The translations under genes and the position numbers were made by a program. From the NCBI GenBank assembly GCA_011033025.1, contig WFMF01000358.1, positions 62,001-126,000 of the forward strand: a stretch of 64,000 bases of DNA, given 5' to 3'. How positions within the stretch are numbered: the stretch's first letter is position 1; every line of letters starts with the position of its first letter. Positions 34,901 through 45,600 of this stretch are shown here, piece after piece. The stretch comes from Beroe forskalii (Eukaryota; Ctenophora; Nuda; Beroida; Beroidae). The notes under the pieces were generated by a model, which was given only the letters and a program-made list of their open reading frames with translations, ran no database searches and had not been told where the DNA came from.

Positions 34901-37900
34901 TTAAGCCCCTCGCCCGATTTCTTAAATCGCTTTTCATACAGGTTTCACAGCTTACATTATCAAAAGCTCTGCAATGCCTTGATGATTTTTCAGCACTTTA
35001 CATTCAAGGAAGGTTCTTTTCGCACGCTTTTATCACTAAAAGCTTTCATATAAAGATATAATATATTTCCTGCTCCAAATCACTTTTCGCATAAGTTGAC
35101 GACGACAAGCACTTTTTTCAAATTTCATTCCAAATTTGCTTATTTTGAATGATATCGGGTATCTCATTATGTGTATAAGACATACAAAACTGAAACAACT
35201 TCTCGGATAATTTGATAAGTCATCTTTTTTGAATCTCGATAGCCTGGTCCTATGAATTCATCTGAATTAAAAAATTTGGGGATCAATGTTATTTTTCTGG
35301 AAGTGCAAAAGTTAATTAATACACGCCACTTACCAGACTCTAACCATGCTATGCAAGCTAGATAAAAACTGCGGATTGTTAATTTGACCAATTCAGCACA
35401 GAATCTCGACTTGGAAGTCGATTTTACCTCTCAAGAACTCCTGAATTTTGGAATACCTAGAGACAAGTATCTTAATTCTTGAGTCCTCTTGAGTCTTGCT
35501 CTCATGCAGTCACATGGCTCTCTGAAATGCACTCAGCAATCTATTATTATCTTCTGACTTCCTTCAGATTTTGAATGATCACGGAGGTTTTTGCTTATCT
35601 CTTCTACCTTTAAAATTCTTCTACCTTTAAAATTCTTCTACGCTTATTCTTCTGCTCCTATTCTGCTATTCTTTCAATTATCTTCTCGCTTTTTCTGCCT
35701 AAAAGTATCACATGAAACAGGAATGTACCTACAGTGTACCCCTTCTTCCCTCTGAACTTGCTCCATTGAAAATTATCATAGATCTACAGATGCTTCTTAC
35801 TCAAAGAAAATACTATACATCCATCTCAAACTTCGGCTTTTTGGGTGCAAAATCTGGTAGAACTTTAGAAAAACTTCTGTAAATGAGTTCTCGTGAGACT
35901 TCTTCGAACTTGCTGTAGAACTATTTCAAGGTCCTACATTATGTTCCTTTCAATACCTTTTCCCGATCCAGAAACTCTATATTACATACGGTGAGACGAT
36001 CGTTGTAAACATGTGGAGCACTGGAGCAGCATATTTTTATTTGTGTATTGGCATGATCCTCTTTATCGTATATTAGCAAGATATCCAAGATGGTCAAATC
36101 TACTTGTTCTTTATCAACGTTGAAGAAATGATGAGTTTTATCTACTCATTGCTTTAAAGCTGAAAAGTTGAATTACAGTAAGAGAAAATTAACAATTATA
36201 GAAGTTGTCAAGCAGAGAGAAAATAGTTCCAGCAGTTGAAATATTTTAATGGTTTGTTCCAGGATAGGAGTTTACCTGCCTTTACAATTTTGTGACATAA
36301 CGCACTCCTTCTATCCAGCGATTTAGCTTCCAGAAGCACTGCACTGTGTGTCAGATAATTACATATCAGCGGATAACTAACTCCTGTCTTTTCTCCACAG
36401 AGACTACCTGTTCGACTGTTTGGAGAAGAAACAAGACATGCAGAGAAGAGCATACGGCTCTGACCACCTTGCAATGCTCATTACTGACAAGACCGGACAT
36501 CCAATCTTTGTCATTGACTTGGATACCGGAGCAGATGCTGCCAACATCTTAAAACCTACTCAGGTTCATACTTTGAAAACATGTCATCAATTGAATACTT
36601 AAAGTCATTACCAAACTGCCTTACATTCTGCTGCAATCTATAACTGCCTATAAACCTATAAACAGCTGATTGGGACTAATATCACTGATCGTCCTCCAGT
36701 TTAGCTTGAGGGAATATGTATTATGTAATTGTTTTGTTTGACCACTCTTCCTTCAGATTAAGTCAATCAGGAACCTGTACACTAAGTTGGTCGACATTTT
36801 CAATGAACTGATAAAAGAAGAAGAGAAAAACTTCGAAAATGGTGAGTGAAAAAGGGCTAACATCTTTATTTGTTTCCGTGATGCAATATCTTATTCGTTT
36901 ACCAAAAAACCTTTCAAAGAAAGAGGTATGCTTTGAACGTATTTTTAATCGGCAACTTAAGTAATAAGTACTTAATTACCCCATAAACCTTCATGAACCT
37001 ACAAAAAACTTTGCTGTTGGTAGATAGTTCGGATTAACGGAAGCATGATGTTCTTGGTGTAATGATAAAACTGTTCAGAATGGGAATCCACCCTGACTGA
37101 CGACTTGAGGTTCGCTTTGAGGTTTGAGAAAAGGATCCTTGAAGATTTGAAGAGAAGGATGTCTAAAATGGATGGCGGGTGAGTTCTAATTTGTGAGCAG
37201 TGTATTATTTAACGACAAGAATATTCATTACAAAAAAAATTTAGCATAATTTTCTAGGTTTTAGTTCATTTTAAATTTCAATTTCACCATTTCTGCGAGT
37301 AATCAGTAAAGAGTAAATAGTTTTGCTGTCATTTTCAGAGCTCTCTCTGAAATCAAGAGTTACAAGGAGCCCCCTCCGGTTATTGCTACAGTCATACAAG
37401 TGGTAATGCTCATGTTAGGTGCTTGTGGAGAGGAAGAGCTCCAGGAATGGACAAAACTCAAATCGGTTTGCCAATTAATCGAAATTTTGTCTAGGAACTC
37501 TGTCATAAATTTCCATTATCCGTATATATGCACATGTTATTCACCCTACATGCCAAAGGCAATCCACAAGTTTGACTAGCCTGCATCCTACACATGAATG
37601 ACGGACATGATCATTCTTTGAAATCTTATTCACCTCAACCCTCAAACATCTCACGCTATTTATCACCTCAGCATCTGTCCGGAGAGCTTCTAAAGAAGCT
37701 TGCGGCTTTCGATCCCATTTCATCCGAACACAAAGTTGATATCCACAAAGTCAACGACCGACTCAAAGGTATGATAATATGCAAATGGAAATTGCCTAAA
37801 TTGAGTGAAATAGTTTCGTAATATTATTTTAAAACTCTTATTTCACAATCTTATCTCCACACTCTTATCTCTCTTCCCATTTTCCAATACTTTTATCCCA

Positions 37901-38175
37901 CACACTCTTATCCCACACACTCTCATCTAATTCTCTTATCCTCTTTCTCACCCTTATCTCTCATTCTCTTATCTCACTTTTATCTGACTCTTATACCTCA
38001 CTCTCTTATCTCTCTCTCTCTTATCTCCATCCTTACTTTCTGAACTGACGCTCACACCTCAAGCTACAGGGCTAACGGCATCCGATGTTAAGAAGGGCGG
38101 GAGTCTGCCCACCTACATGTTGTACCAGTGGGTTATTGATGTTATCTCCATTATCAGAGTGGGAGAGTCCACTAG
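13910..38175 (+). CDS. EFCAB5: EFCAB5-like protein (EF-hand + GAF), multi-exon
   Basis: Exons whose phases agree: 13910-14054, 14273-14363, (14677-14715 tentative), 14960-15008, 15162-15497, 19591-19765, 19965-20084, 20232-20353, 20570-20718, 21084-21212, 22012-22190, 32229-32460, 32689-32838, 33919-34112, 34600-34650, 36401-36563, 36757-36841, 37079-37178, 37339-37465, 37672-37768 and 38070-38175. One linking exon before 14960 and the terminal exon are unresolved (candidate near 38553). The start at 13910 follows an in-frame stop, but an upstream exon is possible. Features: acidic then Ser/Thr-rich DTKSSS repeats; an EF-hand-like loop, DEWDVDKFGYLDKTEIL; a GAF-type domain built from 22012-32838 (KAVYINQIRNNNQVHLWAMD, KVVGVVGLDTLL); and a conserved C-terminal region (SDHLAMLITDKTGHPIFVID). 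The EF-hand plus GAF order points to EFCAB5, a poorly characterised protein often linked to cilia or testis. Introns carry most of the window's repeats and one nested gene. Confidence 0.75.
14055..14118 (+). repeat. Tandem duplication at a splice donor
   Basis: Directly after the exon end at 14054 the donor region is duplicated: a ~31-bp unit gtttccttggtggtacttgt, then ttcaatttag, occurs twice in a row. The first copy overlaps the true donor GTTAGT. Confidence 0.85.
15529..15818. mobile_element. MITE with ~45-bp TIRs just after an exon
   Basis: The left end ctggtttcccctatccagtg continues into gtctcccatgtaaacggg and tgacgtcac. The right end is the complement, tgacgtcac to cccgtttacatgggagac and ccgcggaaaccagg. 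The element is about 290 bp and lies only 31 bp downstream of the splice donor at 15498 of the EFCAB5-like gene. There is no coding capacity. Confidence 0.75.
16260..19305 (-). pseudogene. 5'-truncated LINE reverse transcriptase remnant, interrupted
   Basis: Minus-strand pieces of a LINE ORF2 C-terminus occur in order. 19305-18845 reads LLKTAETTLKEKAMRAFFG, TLFDSLIKPIVLYGAPVW and EKVHLSFLKWALGVHRKASN, a region conserved downstream of the RT domain. About 17305-17152 reads FIKAALKEQKSLNLPWFKN. 16954-16265 reads KLRISAHDLEIETGRYSN and then a CTWC...ENHLLYEC zinc-knuckle-like motif, ending in a stop. The RT core and endonuclease are absent because the copy begins at a minisatellite near 19306. 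A ~1.5-kb foreign segment (17310-18840) splits it. The element lies in an EFCAB5 intron, opposite to the gene. Confidence 0.8.
17310..18840. mobile_element. Insertion carrying a cluster of GTTACGTAATTCAC motifs
   Basis: This AT-rich, non-coding segment interrupts the LINE. It contains about nine copies of GTTACGTAATTCAC or its inner TTACGTAATTCAC, near 17318, 17496, 17684, 17701, 18017, 18038, 18360 (inverted), 18375 and 18534, mostly in one direction. The pair at 18360-18390 forms a perfect 28-bp palindrome. The copy at 17318 lies at the edge of the LINE coding remnant. I found no clear terminal repeats, so the limits are approximate. The motif contains TTACGTAA, the known consensus of PAR/NFIL3 bZIP proteins, but it could equally be a transposase-binding repeat. 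Confidence 0.55.
19306..19490. repeat. Short degenerate minisatellite (GGTGTCA family)
   Basis: About seven to nine degenerate 20-25 bp units built on gcttgacaccggtatca or aactggtgtcag, in mixed orientation. The ctggtgtcag core matches the unit of arrays A and B. It forms the border of the truncated LINE. Confidence 0.7.
21290..22011 (+). repeat. 23-bp minisatellite ending at a splice acceptor
   Basis: About 31 copies of a 23-bp unit, ccctggtttaacccctcact, then ccr. The last copy (tttaacccctcgctccacag) is itself the polypyrimidine tract and acceptor of the exon starting at 22012. The array fills the 0.8-kb intron almost completely. The reverse-complement frames are open over part of it but encode only repeat. 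Confidence 0.95.
22270..22740. mobile_element. Head-to-head pair of repeat family R (large fold-back)
   Basis: Two family-R copies are arranged as an inverted repeat. The arm at 22500-22572 (gaggtgctgcgtagcagcgc, ending gggcctgctag) is mirrored at 22592-22677 (ctagcaggc to gctacgcagcacctcg) around a ~20-bp spacer. The outer left part holds GTTGCTATGGTTAC and the gcgcgcgcgcg block found in the other copies. Confidence 0.75.
23200..23350 (+). mobile_element. Partial copy of repeat family R
   Basis: This copy begins aaagttacgcagcaac, then aatgaacgcgcgcgcaatta, then cgcgttgcgatggggcgtg, then gacgtacaaaaaac. The same blocks in the same order occur at 27165-27320 and in the tandem array at 30700-32145. 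Non-coding. Confidence 0.75.
23618..24224. mobile_element. MITE with ~29-bp TIRs (ACCTTAGTGG ends)
   Basis: The left end accttagtggtagaaattaa, then gaagtgta, is matched exactly by the complement at 24197-24224. The interior is about 550 bp, AT-rich and non-coding, and has further internal inverted copies of ttaagtagtacactt-like blocks (23645-23700, 24165-24200). Confidence 0.85.
24282..24382. repeat. Short 20-22 bp tandem repeat
   Basis: Four to five copies of gggtatgttatgagttgatt with small changes, next to a small gaatatcgaatatcgaata run. Confidence 0.75.
24942..25412. mobile_element. MITE with TACCTTAACCTCC termini
   Basis: The left end taccttaacctccaatattt continues tagtcg, and the right end cgactataatttcggaggtt, then aaggta, is its complement. 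The 471-bp element has an AT-rich, non-coding interior in which agtcg-type blocks recur. Confidence 0.8.
25642..26769 (-). CDS. Intronless rhodopsin-like GPCR (orphan)
   Basis: A single 375-residue frame. The N-terminus (about 60 residues) is Thr/Ser-rich with no clear signal peptide. Seven hydrophobic segments follow: about 60-80 (ALCVLILLLNTVVVWHYL), 86-108, 125-150, 165-185, 230-260 (LVLLSLWFLIPGIVVLVSVV), 290-312 and 335-357. A loop-3 RRRRGEEEEE cluster follows TM5. TM1 has the class A LNTVVV Asn. The DRY position reads LRCIKICAP, and the NPxxY region reads LNAILTPLIIITRN, so both hallmarks are altered, as in many lineage-specific invertebrate receptors. The gene lies inside the 10-kb intron 22191-32228 of the EFCAB5-like gene, in the opposite direction. 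Ligand and coupling cannot be told. Confidence 0.85.
   Translation of the reverse strand: MHDDKQSQLILDATTIAPTMIPSEENIATTSMQPSTPPFEFLDELFKAAYSPVAPFSSALCVLILLLNTVVVWHYLKNRGTITFFLFLLIAASDIATALGHLVFSAGVMAWSPGHHRHSIMWWSMVVYRVVGLGGYCFSILLNSILAVLRCIKICAPFYRMNLKVVIVVGITHLLLAQSLTAFDVWKMVDDGSFRNFLLDWVKTFNFDGMLLFPGSSLAMVLTEHHGTFYAAATATQLVLLSLWFLIPGIVVLVSVVVQVVVLRRRRGEEEEETTGLLDLKDWGHINTTVMMLAAVFLLCNSALTLATIGIYIRYSRIVSSPNGADVLGSIFRVDAIVSTMLPLLNAILTPLIIITRNRTFVQNIRYKIRALIMR
27165..27320 (+). mobile_element. Partial copy of repeat family R
   Basis: Blocks gaacgaaatcaaatcagc, gcgcgcagttaatctgcacg, gcgcgcgttgccatggggcg and tgacgtacaaag occur in the family-R order, followed by the gcaggcccgttgggcctgc palindrome that starts each unit of the tandem array at 31000-32145. 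Confidence 0.75.
27336..28930. repeat. Compound repeat: 490-bp direct duplication plus inverted block and X-box-like arrays
   Basis: A segment beginning gatccgtttgccactttgtc occurs at about 27336-27826 and again at 28433-28925, almost identical apart from small indels. Each copy has two parts. The first is aatgcaggtctagcgccggt-type units. The second is a tandem array of ~30-bp units built on ggtaaccatggtaac and gttagttaccacc. Between the copies (28120-28310) the first part recurs in inverted orientation (accggcgctagacctgcatt), making a very large potential hairpin. No long reading frame is supported. Confidence 0.85.
29530..30387 (+). pseudogene. Decayed LINE ORF1-like gene
   Basis: This is a plus-strand relative of the 10897-11799 protein, broken by several stops and frame changes. 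Recognisable pieces in order: MRTSTSQSDPEDFEKLKKSS at 29530; SKLKKDRLSELLLDTLCMLD near 29660; QNVMIFGLSDEANEDIE near 30010; GEKPRIDVCRVGK near 30090; RPVKVVTTSS; and YVNPDRSPEQREERREL to HYIRNGKVCSV, ending at a stop at 30387. No ORF2 follows. About 300 bp of unrelated non-coding sequence leads into repeat family R. It lies in the same direction as the host EFCAB5-like gene. Confidence 0.75.
30700..32145 (+). repeat. Tandem array of ~285-bp repeat family R
   Basis: Four near-complete units start at about 31002, 31285, 31549 and 31840, preceded by a diverged partial unit (30700-31000). Each begins gactagcaggcccattgggc and then has cacagctcactcggcgctgc, tacgcagcacctcg, ttttaccgcatc, agttacggagcaac, atgaacgcgcgcgcaatta, gcgcgcgttgccatggggcg, tgacgtacaaa and a T-rich end. 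Short open frames inside are not conserved between units. The array ends about 80 bp before the GAF exon at 32229. Confidence 0.85.
32440..32580 (+). repeat. Tandem duplication of exon end and splice donor
   Basis: Three to four copies of a ~38-bp unit containing gataaccttcatacag, the last codons of the GAF exon, followed by gtacccagt, its donor. The true junction is at 32460/32461. Copies recur about every 38-39 bp, so the intron start offers several identical donors in a row. Confidence 0.9.
33410..33918 (+). repeat. CT-rich minisatellite carrying repeated splice acceptors
   Basis: About twelve copies of a 38-48 bp unit, cctaactcccctctcccag, then atc or gtc, then cctatttcctaactc. Each unit has a polypyrimidine tract and a cag. 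Many copies also include bases like the first of the following exon (cag|atcgcccctg against the exon's cag|atcccctctg). The last copy is the true acceptor at 33918/33919. Confidence 0.9.
34651..36400 (+). other. Intron of the EFCAB5-like gene without recognised content
   Basis: AT- and CT-rich intron sequence. Short open frames (34527-34781, 34864-35061) are not supported by splice context. No transposon or array was noticed. Confidence 0.5.
37830..38045 (+). repeat. CT-rich low-complexity tract before an exon
   Basis: Irregular repeats of actcttatctc and cacactcttatccc over about 200 bp lead into the acceptor at 38069. This is simple sequence rather than a clean minisatellite. Confidence 0.7.
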
Positions 38176-39659
38176 GTGGGTTATTTTCGTCATTACAAGG
38201 TGGGTTATTTCATCATGACTTCCAGTAACTTCTAGAGTAACGTCCAGTAACTTATCCGGTATAATGGTCGATCATGGCACCGATACGCTAGTGTTTGAGG
38301 TGCTTTACTAACATTATTTCCAGCTCAAAAACCTCAATTTTAAGTTTTTTACTATACTCTTGAACATTTATAAGGTTAGGAGCAGTCACTTTACTTCTGT
38401 TTTCGTAACTTAATTTTCTACCATTGTTCCTTCTCTTTTTATGGAACCTTAAAAGTTTTTGGATGAATTGACGAATGGGCAAAGGCACTCCTCTACACTT
38501 GTCTCTTATCTGTCTGACTTCTTATTTGCATGATCTGACATACGTCCCATCGCAGGTAAATAAGGCAGCTGCTAAAAAGTAGAGTTTTCAAGAACAAGAG
38601 AATATGATGACTGGTGATGATTCATCAAACTCATACCAGTACCACATTGTTAAGTTATTCAACCACCAAATATTATATTAAAAGTGTTGATTTTAATTTG
38701 TTTCTACAATAACACCTACAATATATGATTTGTTAGAGCTTTTAATTTATAAAGGTTAATAAGTTATCACATTTTGTGTGTCAGATTATGGAGAATAATT
38801 TTCTGTTTTTGTTTAATATATTAATATGGAAGAGGTTCAGACAGGTTTTGTAAATAATGTACCAAATATATAATCACAGATGTAAATATATTCAAGTAAC
38901 CATGATTATCATACTTTATACTATTCAACACAACTAAACGAATTTTTTGTGATATGTGCATAAAACTCAGTAGCTGAGGGCAAGGTCGTGTACCCTTCAT
39001 TGTCGAGAAGGTTGCTCAACGGTTTTCAGTACTTTAGACCATGCTGAACAAAACGTACTTGCTGGCGTTCGATGAATCGACGTCAGGAGGGGTGATATGG
39101 CCACGCCCATTTTTGCCCTCAGGCGGTGATATAAAACCAGATTATCTCTACTTCTGATGGTCGTGGAGACTTCGGAATTGAACCAGGGTGTCTATCTCAT
39201 CGAGGGGAACAACTTTTTCTCTGGCAACTTTTTTGTCAGATAATTAGTTAATTGACCAATTAGCTAATTGTATTTTTTCAAAAATCGAAAAACTTTTTTA
39301 TTTAAATGATCACAATTACATAAAACGTGGAGAAAAGTGGTTTTAAGAATATTTGTAAAAATTTTCACTTAGAAAATTTTCTGGACTTGGAAAATTTTGA
39401 GCGAAAAATCGAAATTTTCATTTTTCATCCTTGACTTTTGTCCAATAAAAACCCTTTTTTTAAAAAACCAACCCCAAGCCAATTTTTTGGATCAAAAACT
39501 TTTATTTTCTTTCCCCAAAATTGTTTCCAAAAACCCTTTCTGAACCTTTTTTTTTTCCCCCCAATAATAAAATATCACAAACAACTGAAACATATCACTT
39601 CCATCTGAAACAATTACCAAAACTGAAATTCAGCTAGTTCTAACAGATATGGTTTACAG
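38176..39659 (+). other. 3' end of the EFCAB5-like gene and gap-like sequence
   Basis: The terminal exon of the EFCAB5-like gene should lie here. The acceptor tcgcag at 38555 would give an almost immediate stop, and a weaker AG a few bases later would add about 13 codons. From about 39440 to 39570 the sequence is full of homopolymer runs and doubled bases (for example ccccttttttt-like and ccccaagcc patterns). It looks like poor base calling rather than biology. The first exon of the adenylate kinase gene, with the P-loop, was not found. Confidence 0.45.
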
Positions 39660-42600
39660 GCACACAAGCTATAAACCTTGAAGGAAAAAGTTTGGGAGTT
39701 TGCCATCTGTCCACTGGTGACATGCTCCGTGCTATTGCCAAGGAGGATTCTCCATTGGGCAAAAGGTCAGTTAGGCGAATATTAATCTGTTGTATGAAAA
39801 TTACTTCGTGAAATTGCTTCTCAACTTTAATGTCCTCTACTATTTTTCAGCTAAAATCTAGTATTCTGTATTCCATTAAGTTAGTTTTAAAGTGTCCATC
39901 TAACTTAATAAGCATTAAATACAGGTTGCAAGAACTCTTGAGGCTGGTGAGCTTGTTACCGACAGCCTTGTTATTGAGATCATTGAAGCAAACTTGAAGA
40001 GTGAGGCTTGCAAGTGAGTAAAACATTGGAATGAGGGTGGGATTTGTATTCATATGCAATGAGATGATTAGTAAAACAGAAGTTATTCTAGACAGTAGAC
40101 AGAAGCTACAATTGAAAGCTTACCAAATAAGTAGATGATAATTACAATATCATGATCAATAAAAGACATGTACCATGTTAATATATTGTGCATAGTCTTG
40201 ACTCTTGATTGGTCTATTGGTCTAATAATGATATAGAGCAGAAAAGAGCATAAACCTCAATTATGTACGTTATTTTTTTTAATAAGAAAGTACATGCTAG
40301 TTTTCTGAATTGCTGTAAACAAAATTTTGACTCCTGTAATCTAATTTCCAGTATTCAGTACATAACCTACACAGGCAATTACAAGTACACTGGCAGCTTC
40401 CTACCATTAACAATTATAGTCGTAGTTGGAAAACGCGACATTTTCGCGACAATTTTCTCAAATGTGGTCGCTAAATTTTCCAGGAATGATATGATAAATA
40501 TAGTGCAAGTACTCTTTCTTCAGAACGAGTAATATAATAGAACTCTCATCACTGTGTTTAGCACTCTACTACATGCTTTCGTCGCACTAATTTACATACT
40601 TCTGCTTTAACAAAACAAAGCCTTGCAAGTGCTATGAGCTTGGCAGTAAATTTCTGAAGGCTGTTCAGCAGTCGGCTAGCCAAAAACGTGAACTTATAAA
40701 ACGATTTCTTTTTGTCGGACGGAAGTCGGATATATGCATAAACTGACGATGTATTAGTTTACCTACAGCTATCTCTAAACCAATCAGTGCTCAGTAAAAT
40801 GCAAATCTAGTCACATCACAAGTGCCAGATCACAAGTAATGTCCCGTCGATAGAACCATTCTGAAATCTCAAGGGTGGATACTGGATACTAACTTTTCAT
40901 TTTACTATTATAATCCATGATAATGACGTCATCAATTCACCATTGTAATCCAAGATAATGACGTAATCATTTTACCATTATTATAAATCATAACGACGTA
41001 ATCAATTCACCATTATCACCCATGATAATGACGACACGTGTTTCAACCAACTGTTTCATTGGATTGAGTGAACTCCTCACTTAAATGCGACTCTCAATTT
41101 GTGCGACTTTCATCGTTATTTTTACTTATCAATGATTTCCCATGATTACGCATTTGATTTGACAAAAATCGCACAAATACAATTCAGTGTTGCACAAATT
41201 ACATGAAACTGTATGGTTACTACTTTTTAACAGAACCTACTACTCTACTACTCTACTTTGATTGCGACCATGTTAGATTGTTATTGAAAAGTTAAACAGT
41301 TCAATGATTCATTAGCCCAACGTATCAATATATGCAGTATGCATTCATTGTTACATTATGTAGAATACATTGTAAGAGACAATGTTGAGAGTGATGAGAG
41401 TCCATGATGTGTGTAGTGTAATTTACACGGTAAATAGTGTAACTCTAGTGTATTGAAATGGATCATCTTACAAATTCGGTGCATACGAACATTAACATTA
41501 TAAGTAAAATTGAAGACTTATTAACAATGATTCGTTGATCAATTCGCAACACAGTACACTACTAAATGTATAGTTCATGTGGAAGAGAAATATGTATTGT
41601 GTTCGAGACGTCACCAGTCACTGTAAAATGCACGTTTAAATGAGTATTCAGTCTGCAATACACTGGAGTTCAGGCAGATCATTTATCAAACATACCTTAT
41701 ATAATTTATCCCATCCCTCATTTCTTCATTATATGAGAAAGCACGTACTTCATAAATTCACCATGGAAATGCTGTTGTCAATAGATGTCAGCTGTAAATT
41801 TTATGTTCGATTTAAAATATCCAAGCCTTAAATTTAGTGATAAGAAGCACGTTAAATATTCTTTATATCCATGCAATCACTTATAACACCTTGTTACTGT
41901 AGTGTCTCAACGTTTTCAAACGCGGCACACTTGTACTTTGCTATGTTCTGCATAAGCATAGCTATAGAAAGCGCATTTAATAATAAGCGCTGCACACAAG
42001 TTGAGTGAGAATATATCAGTATTTGAAGGCTCCTAATTTCAAAACTTCTCGTAGCATTTAAAAGTTTTGAACTTATTCCCTAATTTAGTATTTGTAATTT
42101 GTTGTTTAACATCTCTACTCTGCTCAAGCTCGGTTTCATGCTTGACGGATTCCCACGCAATGAGACACAGGCTACTAAACTCGACGAGTATCTAGAGGGT
42201 CAGTCAGAACCAATCAACAACGTCATCGAGTTCAAGGTGGGTTGTTTAATTAGAGGGTCAATCTGAAGTAATCAACAACGTCATAGAGTTTTGTCAGCAG
42301 AACAGTAGACTGGTGTCATCAGAACAGTAGACTGGTGTCAGCAGAACAGTAGACTGGTGTCAGCAGAACAGTAGACTGGTGTCAGCAGAAACGAAGACTG
42401 GTGTCAGTAGAATAGTAGACTGGTGTCAGTAGAATAGTAGACTGGTGTCAGCAGAACTACAGTAGACTGTTGTCAGCAAAACACTAGACTGGTGTCAGCA
42501 TAACAGTAGACTGGTGTCAGCATAACAGTAGACTGGTGTCAGTAGAACAGTAGACTGGTATTTGTACTTTTGTAAACTGGTGTCAGTACAACAGTAGAAT

Positions 42601-45600
42601 GGTGTCAGCAGAACAGTAGCTATACTGGTGTCAGTAGAACATTAGACTGGTGTCAGCAGAACAATAGACTGGTGTCATCAGAACAGTAGACTGGTGTCAG
42701 TAGACTGGTAACAGCAGAACAGTAGACTGGTGTCAGCAGAACAGTAGAATGGAGTCAGCAGATCAGTAGACTGGTGTCAGCAGAACAGTAGACTGGTGTC
42801 AGCAGAACAGTAGACTGGTGTCAGCAGAACAGTAGACTGGTGTCAGCAGAACAGTAGACTGGTGTCAGCAGAACAGTAGACTGGTGTCAGCAGAACATTA
42901 GACTGGTGTCAGCAGAACAGTAGACTGGTGTCAGCAGAACAGTAGACCGGTGTCAGCAGAACATTAGAATGATGTCAGCAGAACAGTAGACTGGTGTCAG
43001 CAGAACCGAGGAACGCTGTCAGCAGAACAGTAAACTGGTGTCAGCAGAACAGTAGACTGGTGTCAGCAGAACAGTAGACTGGTGTCAGCAGAACAGTAGA
43101 CTGGTGTCAGCAGAACAGTAGACTGGTGTCAGCAGAACAGTAGACTGGTGTCAGCAGAACAGTAGACTGGTGTCAGCAGAACCGTAGACTGGTGTCAGCA
43201 GAACAGTAGACTGGTGTCAGCAGAACAGTAGACTGGTGTCAGCAGAACAGTAGAATGGTGTCAGCAGAAACGAAGACTGGTGTCAGTAGAATAGTAGACA
43301 GGTGTCAGCAGAAGAGTAGACTGGTGTCAGCAGAACAGCTGACTGGTGTCAGCAGAACCGTAGACTGGTGTCAGCAGAACAGTAGACTGGTGTCAGCAGA
43401 ACAGTAGACTGGTGTCAGCAGAACAGTAGACTGGTGTCAGCAGAACAGTAGCTAGACTGGTGTCAACAGAACAGTTGACTGGTGTCAGCAAAACAGTAGA
43501 CTGGTTTAAGCAGAACAGTAGACTGGTGTCAGCAGAACAGTAGACTGGTGTCAGCAGAACAGTAAACTGGTGTCAGCAGAACAGTAAACTGGTGTCAGCA
43601 GAACAGTAGACTGGTGTCAGCAGAACAGTAGACTGGTGTCAGCAGAACAGTAGACTGGTGTCAGCAGAACAGTAGACTGGTGTCAGCAGAACAGAAGACT
43701 GGTGTCAGCAGAACAGTAGACTGGTGTCAGCAGAACAGAAGACTGGTGTCAGCAGAATAGTAGACTGGTGTCAGCAGAACAGTAGACTGGTGTCAGTAGA
43801 ACAGTAGACTGGTGTCAGCAGAACAGTAGACTGGTGTCAGCAGAACAGTAGACTGGTGTCAGCAGAACAGTAGACTGGTGTCAGCAGAACAGTAGACTGG
43901 TGTCAGCAGAACAGTAGACTGGTGTCAGCAAAACAGTAGACTGGTGTCACAGTAGACTGGTGTCAGCAAACAGTAGACTGGTGTCAGCAGAACATTAGAC
44001 TGGTGTCAGCAGAACAGTAGACTGGTGTCAGCAGAACAGTAGACTGGTGTCAGCAGAACAGTAGACTGGTGTCAGCAGAACAGTAGACTGGTGTCAGCAG
44101 AACAGTAGACTGGTGTCAGCAGAACATCTAACTGGTGTCAGCAGAACAGTAGACTGGTGTCAGCAGAACAGAGGACTGGTGTCAGCAGAACAGTAGACTG
44201 GTGTCAGCAGAACAGTAGACTGGTGTCAGCAGAACAGTAGACTGGTGTCAGCAGAACAGTAGACTGGTGTCAGCAGAACAGTAGACTGGTGTCAGCAGAA
44301 CAGTAGACTGGTGTCAGCAGAACAGTAGACTGGTGTCAGCAGAACAGTAGACTGGTGTCAGCAAACAGTCAGCAGAACTGGTGTCAGCAGACAGTAGCTA
44401 GACTGGTGTCACAGTAGACTGGTGTCAGCAGAACAGAATACTGGTGTCATCAGAACAGTAGACTGGTGTCAGCAGAACCGAAGACTGGTGTCAGCAGAAC
44501 AGTAGACTGGTGTCAGCAGAACAGTAGACTGGTGTCAGCAGAACAGTAGACTGGTGTCAGCAGAACAGTAGACTGGTGTCAGCAGAACATTAGACTGGTG
44601 TCAGCAGAACAGTAGACTGGTGTCAGCAGAACAGTAGACTGGTGTCAGCAGAACAGGAGACTGGTGTCAGCAGAACAGTAGACTGGTGTCAGCAGAACAG
44701 TAGACTGGTGTCAGCAGAACATTAGACTGGTGTCAGCAGAATCTTAGACTGGTGTCAGCAGAACAGTAGACTGGTGTCAGCAGAACAGTAGACTGGTGTC
44801 AGCAGAACAGAAGACTGGTGTCAGCAGAACAGTAGACTGGTGTCAGCAGAACAGTAGACTGGTGTCAGCAGAACAGTAGACTGGTGTCAGCAGAACAGAA
44901 GCAGTAGACTGGTGTCAGCAGAACAGTAGACTGGTGTCAGCAGAACAGTAGACTGGTGTCAGCAGAACAGTAGACTGGTGTCAGCAGAACAGTAGACTGG
45001 TGTCAGCAGAACAGTAGACTGGTGTCAGCAGAACAGTAGACTGGTGTCAGCAGAACAGAAGACTGGTGTCAGCAGAACAGTAGACTGGTGTCAGCAGAAC
45101 AGTAGACTGGTGTCAGCAGAACACTAGACTGGTGTCAGCAGAACAGTAGACTGGTGTCAGCAGAACAGTAGACTGGTGTCAGCAGAACAGTAGACTGGTG
45201 TCAGCAGAACAGTAGACTGGTGTCAGCAGAACAGTAGACTGGTGTCAGCAGAACAGTAGACTGGTGTCAGCAGAACAGTAGACTGGTGTCAGCAGAACCG
45301 AAGACTGGTGTCAGCAGAACAGTAGCTAGACTGGTGTCAGCAGAACATTAGGCTGGTGTCAGCAGAACAGTAGACTGGTGTCAGCAGAACAGAAGACTGG
45401 TGTCAGCAGAACAGTAGACTGGTGTCAGCAGAACAGTAGACTGGTGTCAGCAGAACAGTAGACTGGTGTCAGCAGAACAGTAGACTGGTGTCAGCAGAAC
45501 AGTAGACTGGTGTCAGCAGAACAGAAGACTGGTGTCAGCAGTAGACAGTAGAACTGGTGTCAGCAGAACAGTAGACTGGTGTCAGCAGAACAGTAGACTG

